Shown: piece by piece, positions 5,008 to 8,575 of the stretch | How positions within the stretch are numbered: position 1 is the first letter of the stretch | Layout of the letters: each line of letters begins with the position of its first letter | From: an uncultured Lachnospiraceae bacterium | GTDB lineage: Bacteria; Bacillota; Clostridia; Lachnospirales; Lachnospiraceae | Direction: 5' to 3' | NCBI GenBank assembly: GCA_900313745.1 | Contig: OMSM01000172.1 | Span: 1 to 8,575 of the forward strand | Length of the DNA: 8,575 nucleotides | Notes under the pieces: model-generated | What the model saw: only the letters and a program-made list of their open reading frames with translations | The model's database searches: none | What the model was told of the DNA's origin: nothing | Translations under genes and position numbers: made by a program

Positions 5008-5748
5008 TCACAGCTCCAGCTCGTACACGATGAAGCTCAGTGCCGCGATTCCCGCGGTCTCCGTCCTTAAGATGCGCTTCCCCAGGGTGACAGGGACGAC
5101 TCCTGCCGCCCTTGCCTCCTCGATCTCCGAGGGCTCATAGCCTCCCTCCGGCCCGATGAATACGGCGACGGTGCTGCCCGGACGGATTCCCCTTAACAGT
5201 TCCTTCGTGTCCGCGTCCCCGTCGAAGCGCTCGTAAGGGATGAGTTTTGTCTCCGCCCCCTCTGCCATGCGAAGTGCGGCGGAAAAACTTACGGGTTCCC
5301 GCACCGTGGGCACAATCCTGCGCCTGCTCTGCTCCGCCGCGGATTCCGCGATGCTCTGCCAGCGCTTTGTCTTCTTCGCTCCGCGGTCCGCGTCCAGCTT
5401 CACGACAGAGCGGGCGTTGGATACGGGAATGATCTCCGACACTCCGAGCTCGGTGGTCTTCTGGATGATCCATTCCATCTTGTCGGCCTTGGGAAGGCCC
5501 TGGAAGAGCAGCACCTTTACCGGCAGCTCCGTATCCTTCTCCTCCGCGGAAATGATGGAGAGACGTACTGTGTCCGGGGTGAACTCCGCGATCCGGCAGA
5601 GGTAGTTTACCGCCGTCTCGCCGTCGCTCACGGTGAGTTCCTCCCCCTCCTTCATCCTGAGGACATTGCGTATGTGGTTGACGTCCCCTCCGGTGATGTC
5701 GATCCCGTCTTCACGGATCGCTCCGGGGCTCACAAAAAGGTGAAGCAT
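5008..5748 (-). CDS. rsmE: 16S rRNA (uracil1498-N3)-methyltransferase RsmE
   Basis: 246 residues from the ATG at 5748, preceded by AAGGAG. A longer frame adds 18 residues from the intergenic GC-rich segment but lacks the family N-terminus MLHLFVSP. RsmE (YqeU in Bacillus) uses SAM to methylate N3 of U1498 in the 30S decoding region. Seen here: an N-terminal PUA-like part (about 1-70, HIRNVLRMKEGEELTVSDG), then a SPOUT methyltransferase domain with LFQGLPKADKMEWIIQKTTELGV (81-103), RWQSIAESAAEQSRR (129-143), and the knot motifs FIGPEGGYEPSEIE (197-210) and LGKRILRTETA (222-232). Length is normal. It lies 60 nt after prmA, consistent with co-transcription, and keeps the conserved prmA-rsmE order; mtaB, its usual next neighbour, is displaced. 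Confidence 0.95.
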   Translation of the reverse strand: MLHLFVSPGAIREDGIDITGGDVNHIRNVLRMKEGEELTVSDGETAVNYLCRIAEFTPDTVRLSIISAEEKDTELPVKVLLFQGLPKADKMEWIIQKTTELGVSEIIPVSNARSVVKLDADRGAKKTKRWQSIAESAAEQSRRRIVPTVREPVSFSAALRMAEGAETKLIPYERFDGDADTKELLRGIRPGSTVAVFIGPEGGYEPSEIEEARAAGVVPVTLGKRILRTETAGIAALSFIVYELEL

Positions 5749-5762
5749 TGCACTCCTTCGTT

Positions 5763-5790
5763 CCGGGGCCCCGGCGCACGCTGAGGCGCC
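5763..5790 (-). other. GC-rich palindromes between prmA and rsmE
   Basis: CCGGGGCCCCGG (5763-5774) is a perfect 12-base palindrome. It overlaps GGCGC/GCGCC (5773-5777 with 5786-5790). On the minus strand the segment around it, AACGCGGCGCC, resembles the hairpin at 6857-6866 on the plus strand. It sits just before the rsmE ribosome-binding site and may modulate translation or processing. No T run, so not a terminator. Confidence 0.35.
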
Positions 5791-5808
5791 GCGTTCCCGC
5801 ATTCCGGT

Positions 5809-6810
5809 TCAGGGCTGCTCCGGCTTCCTTCCGGTCACACAGTGCCACTCGCCCTGATCCGTGACGGAGACAACCTCAAGGCCCGCCCCGCGCATAGCCT
5901 GCGCTACCGTCTCCTCATAGCCGTCGATAATTCCCGAGGTGATGTAGACGCCGCCAGGCTTCAAAGCGTTCACCGCAGCGGGGGTGAGCGGAACAAGCAC
6001 CGAGGGAAGGATGTTGGCGACGACGATGTCGTAGCGCCCGTATCCAACCTGGTCCTGAACCTTCCGGTCGTCGATGAGGTTCCCCAGGATCAGGGCAAAG
6101 CGCGAGGGATCAACCCCGTTCGCCGCCAGGTTGTCCGCCACCGCCGGCTCCGCGCAGGGATCCAGGTCCGTCCCGACGGCGCTCTTCGCCCCGAGCATCA
6201 GCGCGAGGATGGAGAGGATTCCGCTGCCGGTTCCGATATCCAGCAGCTCGGTCTCGGGAGTAAGGTACTGCCTGATCGCGCGGATGCAGAGCTGCGTGGT
6301 CTCATGCTTGCCTGTGCCGAAGGCGGTTCCCGGATCAATGTGAAATACGTAAGACGCCTCCCCGCCCGACTCCTCCGGGGTCTCCCAGGAGGGGATGAAC
6401 AGGATGTCATCGATCATGAACTGGTGGAAATACTGCTTCCAGTTGTTGATCCAGTCGACGTCCTCGGTCTCCTCTATGGTCACCGTTCCGTCGCCGAGGT
6501 CCTCTCCGTAACCGCGGTACTCCCCGATAACCGCGAGAATTCCGGCCTTCACCTCGTCCGGATCCTTCTCCTCCCCGTCCACTACGGGTTTCCCGCTCTC
6601 CGATTCCTCCACGTAAAAACTCACGACCGCCGTGCCGTCGTCCTCGGGCTCCTCGGGCATGATGTCCACGAACATCTGCTCCTTCTCTGCAGCGGTGAGA
6701 GGGACGTGGTCCTCGATCTGGGCGCCGTGCAGGCCGATGTCCTGCATCGCGCTGACCAGGATATCCTCCGCAGCTGCCGTAGTGCGCACCTTAAAACGCA
6801 TCCATTTCAT
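5809..6810 (-). CDS. prmA: Ribosomal protein L11 methyltransferase PrmA
   Basis: 333 residues, somewhat longer than E. coli PrmA (293). PrmA trimethylates ribosomal protein L11 with SAM. Seen here: an N-terminal substrate-recognition region (about 1-110) with an acidic, probably flexible stretch at 51-90; the linker WINNWKQYFHQF (120-131); the family signature IDPGTAFGTGKHETT (158-172); SAM motif I LLDIGTGSGILSILAL (189-204); GTDLDP (213-218); and VANILPSVLVPL (264-275), where the family usually has a similar NI(L/A) motif. The C-terminus GEWHCVTGRKP is typical. The ATG at 6810 follows CGAGGAA and the leader repeat copy 2. It has its own likely promoter after the dnaJ terminator and leads into rsmE. 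Confidence 0.95.
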   Translation of the reverse strand: MKWMRFKVRTTAAAEDILVSAMQDIGLHGAQIEDHVPLTAAEKEQMFVDIMPEEPEDDGTAVVSFYVEESESGKPVVDGEEKDPDEVKAGILAVIGEYRGYGEDLGDGTVTIEETEDVDWINNWKQYFHQFMIDDILFIPSWETPEESGGEASYVFHIDPGTAFGTGKHETTQLCIRAIRQYLTPETELLDIGTGSGILSILALMLGAKSAVGTDLDPCAEPAVADNLAANGVDPSRFALILGNLIDDRKVQDQVGYGRYDIVVANILPSVLVPLTPAAVNALKPGGVYITSGIIDGYEETVAQAMRGAGLEVVSVTDQGEWHCVTGRKPEQP

Positions 6811-6817
6811 GTTTTAT

Positions 6818-6874
6818 TTCCTCGCTGAGGCAGAATCCGCGGGAGCAGTTCTGCCGAACGCGGCGCCCTGTGCG
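6818..6874 (-). repeat. Leader repeat copy 2, upstream of prmA
   Basis: Ungapped partner of 3399-3455 (43 of 57 identical). On the minus strand GGCAGAA (6855-6849) pairs with TTCTGCC (6835-6829) over a 13-base loop, just upstream of the CGAGGAA ribosome-binding site. A second hairpin, AACGC-GGCGC with GCGCC-GCGTT (6857-6866 with 6872-6882, one bulged G), would lie at the very 5' end of the transcript predicted from the promoter at 6888-6916. Confidence 0.7.
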
Positions 6875-6887
6875 CCGGCGTTTTATC

Positions 6888-6916
6888 AGCATAACACAGG
6901 AAAAGGCCAGGTGCAA
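6888..6916 (-). promoter_or_regulatory. Probable promoter of prmA-rsmE, overlapping the dnaJ terminator
   Basis: On the minus strand TTGCAC (6916-6911) and TATGCT (6893-6888) are 17 nt apart, with TG placed one base before the -10 box as in extended -10 promoters. The -35 match is 3 of 6 and the -10 match 4 of 6, compensated by the TG. The -35 box lies in the terminator stem. Confidence 0.5.
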
Positions 6917-6934
6917 AAATTTCTGCACCCGGCC
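6901..6934 (-). terminator. Rho-independent terminator after dnaJ
   Basis: On the minus strand GGCCGGGTGCA (6934-6924) pairs with TGCACCTGGCC (6915-6905) over 11 bp with one G-U, loop of eight bases, followed by TTTTCC. It starts 26 nt after the dnaJ stop codon. The stem and T run make this the clearest intrinsic terminator in the window, though four Ts may allow readthrough into prmA. Confidence 0.8.
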
Positions 6935-6960
6935 GCTCTCTCTGAATCTGCGTTAAACTG

Positions 6961-8124
6961 CTATTTCCAGAATTTCTTCTTTCTTGTCTTTTTCTCGTCC
7001 TCGGCATCCGACGAGGCGTTCTCCGCCGCCTCCAGGGAATTCCCCGTGATCTCGTCGAACTGCTTTAAGAGCTCCTTCGCCTCCTTGGAGAGCCTTGTCG
7101 GCGTCTCCACCACGAGGTTGACGTAGTGATCGCCGCGCACCTCGCTGTTGCGGATGCTGGGCACGCCCTTGCCGCGCAGCCTCACGCGGGTATCCGTCTG
7201 GGTTCCCGGCTTTACGTCATAGAGCACCCTTCCGTCCACCGTATCCACCACCACGGAACCGCCGAGGGCGGCGATCGCGTAGGAGATCTTCACCGTGGAG
7301 TAGATGTCGTACTCCTGCCGGATGAAGCGGGGATCGTCCTCCACCAGCACCTCCACCAGGAGGTCGCCGCGGGGGCCGCCGCCGATACCGGGCTCACCCT
7401 TGTCGCGGATGCGCACGCTCATCCCGTTGTCGATACCCGCGGGGATCGACACGCGGATGGTCTTGCGGCTGGTCTGGTAGCCGGTGCCGCCGCAGTCCGG
7501 GCACTTGTCCTTGATGATCTTGCCGGTGCCGCCGCAGTCCGGGCAGGTCTGCACATTGCGCACGGTGCCGAAGAAGGACTGCTGGGTGTACACGACCTGG
7601 CCCTTGCCTCCGCACTTGGGGCAGGTCTGGGGGCTGCTTCCGGCCCTTGCTCCGCTCCCGTGGCAGGTCGGGCAGACATCCTTTAAGTTGAGCGCAAGAT
7701 CCTTCTCCGCCCCGAAGACCGCCTCCTTGAAGGTGATCCTCACGCTGGTGCGCAGATTAGCTCCCCTCTGGGGACCGCCGCCGGAGCCTCTGCCCATGCG
7801 GCCGCCGAAGATATCGCCGAAAATATCCCCGAAGATATCGCTGAAATCCGCGCTGTTGAAATCAAAGCCGCCGGAACCGAAACCGCCGGTGCCGTCAAAA
7901 GCGGAGTGCCCGAACTGGTCGTACTGATGGCGCTTGTCCTCGTCACTCAGCACGGCGTAGGCCTCGGAGGCCTCCTTGAATTTCTTCTCCGCCTCCTTGT
8001 CGCCGGGATTCATGTCCGGGTGATACTTCTTCGCCAGCACGCGGTAGGCTTTCTTGATCTCCTCGGTCGACGCGCTCTTGTCCACGCCCAGGACTTCATA
8101 ATAATCTCGTTTCTGTTCCGCCAT
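6961..8124 (-). CDS. dnaJ: Chaperone protein DnaJ (type I Hsp40)
   Basis: 387 residues from the ATG at 8124, preceded by AAGGAA. DnaJ delivers unfolded clients to DnaK and stimulates its ATPase in the cytoplasm. Domains seen in order: J domain (about 6-70) with the catalytic HPD at 35-37; Gly/Phe region (about 72-120), including a tandem [13 protein letters not shown] (96-108); zinc region with four CxxC motifs at 151-154, 168-171, 194-197 and 208-211 (each CPxCxGxG); the C-terminal substrate-binding domains (to about 345); and a charged tail [13 protein letters not shown]. All key residues are present and length is normal for a type I DnaJ. It follows dnaK with a 116-nt gap that contains a long hairpin, and is followed by a terminator. 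Regulation upstream of dnaK lies outside the window. Confidence 0.97.
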   Translation of the reverse strand: MAEQKRDYYEVLGVDKSASTEEIKKAYRVLAKKYHPDMNPGDKEAEKKFKEASEAYAVLSDEDKRHQYDQFGHSAFDGTGGFGSGGFDFNSADFSDIFGDIFGDIFGGRMGRGSGGGPQRGANLRTSVRITFKEAVFGAEKDLALNLKDVCPTCHGSGARAGSSPQTCPKCGGKGQVVYTQQSFFGTVRNVQTCPDCGGTGKIIKDKCPDCGGTGYQTSRKTIRVSIPAGIDNGMSVRIRDKGEPGIGGGPRGDLLVEVLVEDDPRFIRQEYDIYSTVKISYAIAALGGSVVVDTVDGRVLYDVKPGTQTDTRVRLRGKGVPSIRNSEVRGDHYVNLVVETPTRLSKEAKELLKQFDEITGNSLEAAENASSDAEDEKKTRKKKFWK

Positions 8125-8165
8125 AGTCTTCCTTAGCTGTCTGGTTTGTCTTCAGACATACGAAA

Positions 8166-8211
8166 TCCGGAAATTCCCGGAACCGCATTCTGCGGTCCCG
8201 GGAATACCGGA
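8166..8211 (-). other. Long hairpin in the dnaK-dnaJ intercistronic gap
   Basis: Arms 8173-8187 and 8191-8205 pair over 15 bp with one non-Watson-Crick position (A-C on the plus strand, G-U in minus-strand RNA) around a three-base loop. TCCGG/CCGGA (8166-8170 with 8207-8211) extends it across a small internal loop. Minus-strand sequence after it (TTTCGTATG) has no T run. An mRNA processing or stabilising structure that sets dnaK/dnaJ ratios is more likely than a full terminator. Confidence 0.6.
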
Positions 8212-8240
8212 CGTGTCGGTTCATGAATTGACGCGATTTA

Positions 8241-8575
8241 TCAGATCTCTCTGTAGTCGCCGTCCACAACGTCGTCGTTCGCGCTGCCGCCTGTGCTGCC
8301 CTGGCTGTAGCCTCCCGCCTGTGCGCCGCCCATGTCGGGGCCTGCCTGTGCGCCCTGAGCGCTCTGCGCGTTCTGCGCCGCCTGCTCGTACATCTTGGTG
8401 AACAGCGCCTGGGCGTCGTTCATCAGTTTTTCCTTCTTGGTCTTAATCTCGTCGACATCGCTGTCGCTCATATCCGACTGGTTCTGGGTGCGCTCAAGCA
8501 CAGCCTTCAGGTCGGCAAGGTCGGCCTCAACCGTCGCCCTCTCGTTCGCGTCGACCTTATCGCCGGCATCCTTTA
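8241..8575 (-). CDS. dnaK: Chaperone protein DnaK, C-terminal 110 residues (runs off the right edge)
   Basis: Only the 3' end of the Hsp70 gene is in the window; the frame is open to the edge at 8575. Visible are the last helices of the substrate-binding lid (KDAGDKVDANERATVEADLA, then LKAVLERTQNQSDMSDSDVD), the helix containing LFTKMYEQAA, a disordered Gln/Ala/Gly-rich linker, and the conserved end DDVVDGDYREI, close to the usual DDVVDADYEE(V/I) tail that contacts DnaJ. The nucleotide-binding domain lies outside. dnaJ follows downstream, the standard order. Confidence 0.96.
   Translation of the reverse strand, partial: KDAGDKVDANERATVEADLADLKAVLERTQNQSDMSDSDVDEIKTKKEKLMNDAQALFTKMYEQAAQNAQSAQGAQAGPDMGGAQAGGYSQGSTGGSANDDVVDGDYREI

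Noticed and set aside
3633..5033. Plus-strand open frame of 466 codons opposite the fucosidase
   Set aside because: Antisense to a complete GH29 gene and running through repeat element B; the composition is typical of the complement of a GC-rich gene.
5842..6828. Plus-strand open frame of 328 codons opposite prmA
   Set aside because: Antisense shadow of an intact PrmA with all family motifs.
8125..8240. CIRCE operator (HrcA site) near dnaJ
   Set aside because: No TTAGCACTC-N9-GAGTGCTAA match in this gap; the palindrome is a different, GC-rich hairpin.

Overview
The window looks like a chromosomal segment from a high-GC member of the Clostridia, most plausibly Lachnospiraceae. This rests on protein style and gene order, not on a database search. 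Almost every gene lies on the minus strand. Read in the direction of transcription (right to left) the order is dnaK (3' end only), dnaJ, prmA, rsmE, a GH29 alpha-L-fucosidase, a nifS-type cysteine desulfurase, thiI, and mtaB (5' end only). One small plus-strand gene, an HPr-like protein without the catalytic histidine, sits between thiI and mtaB.

Right part (5749-8575): the chaperone pair dnaK-dnaJ is followed by a rho-independent terminator. The -35 box of a new promoter for prmA-rsmE lies inside that terminator stem. prmA (methylation of ribosomal protein L11) and rsmE (16S rRNA m3U1498) are ribosome-modification enzymes. In Bacillus subtilis and many other Firmicutes the block runs dnaK-dnaJ-prmA-rsmE-mtaB without interruption. 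Here about 4.8 kb separates rsmE from mtaB.

Middle part (1985-5007): the separating segment holds a cytoplasmic-type fucosidase, unrelated to the rest, and a nifS-thiI pair. NifS supplies persulfide sulfur and ThiI uses it for s4U8 in tRNA. Together with MtaB (2-methylthio-t6A37) this makes a tRNA-thiolation theme. The gaps between these genes are not plain. Two copies of a ~135-nt structured element (2089-2224 and 4865-4999) share a nearly identical 42-nt core and a conserved 14-nt strand. Each is enclosed by long arms that differ between copies but are complementary within each copy. Both begin about 9 nt after a stop codon. A second, unrelated repeat of 57 nt forms the leader and ribosome-binding region of both nifS and prmA.

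Left part (1-772): the mtaB start and the HPr-like gene are divergent. A strong GC hairpin and a 65-nt inverted repeat fill the convergent gap between the HPr-like gene and thiI. No tRNA, rRNA, CRISPR array, insertion sequence or CIRCE operator was seen. The strongest candidate for something undescribed is the pair of ~135-nt structured intergenic elements.
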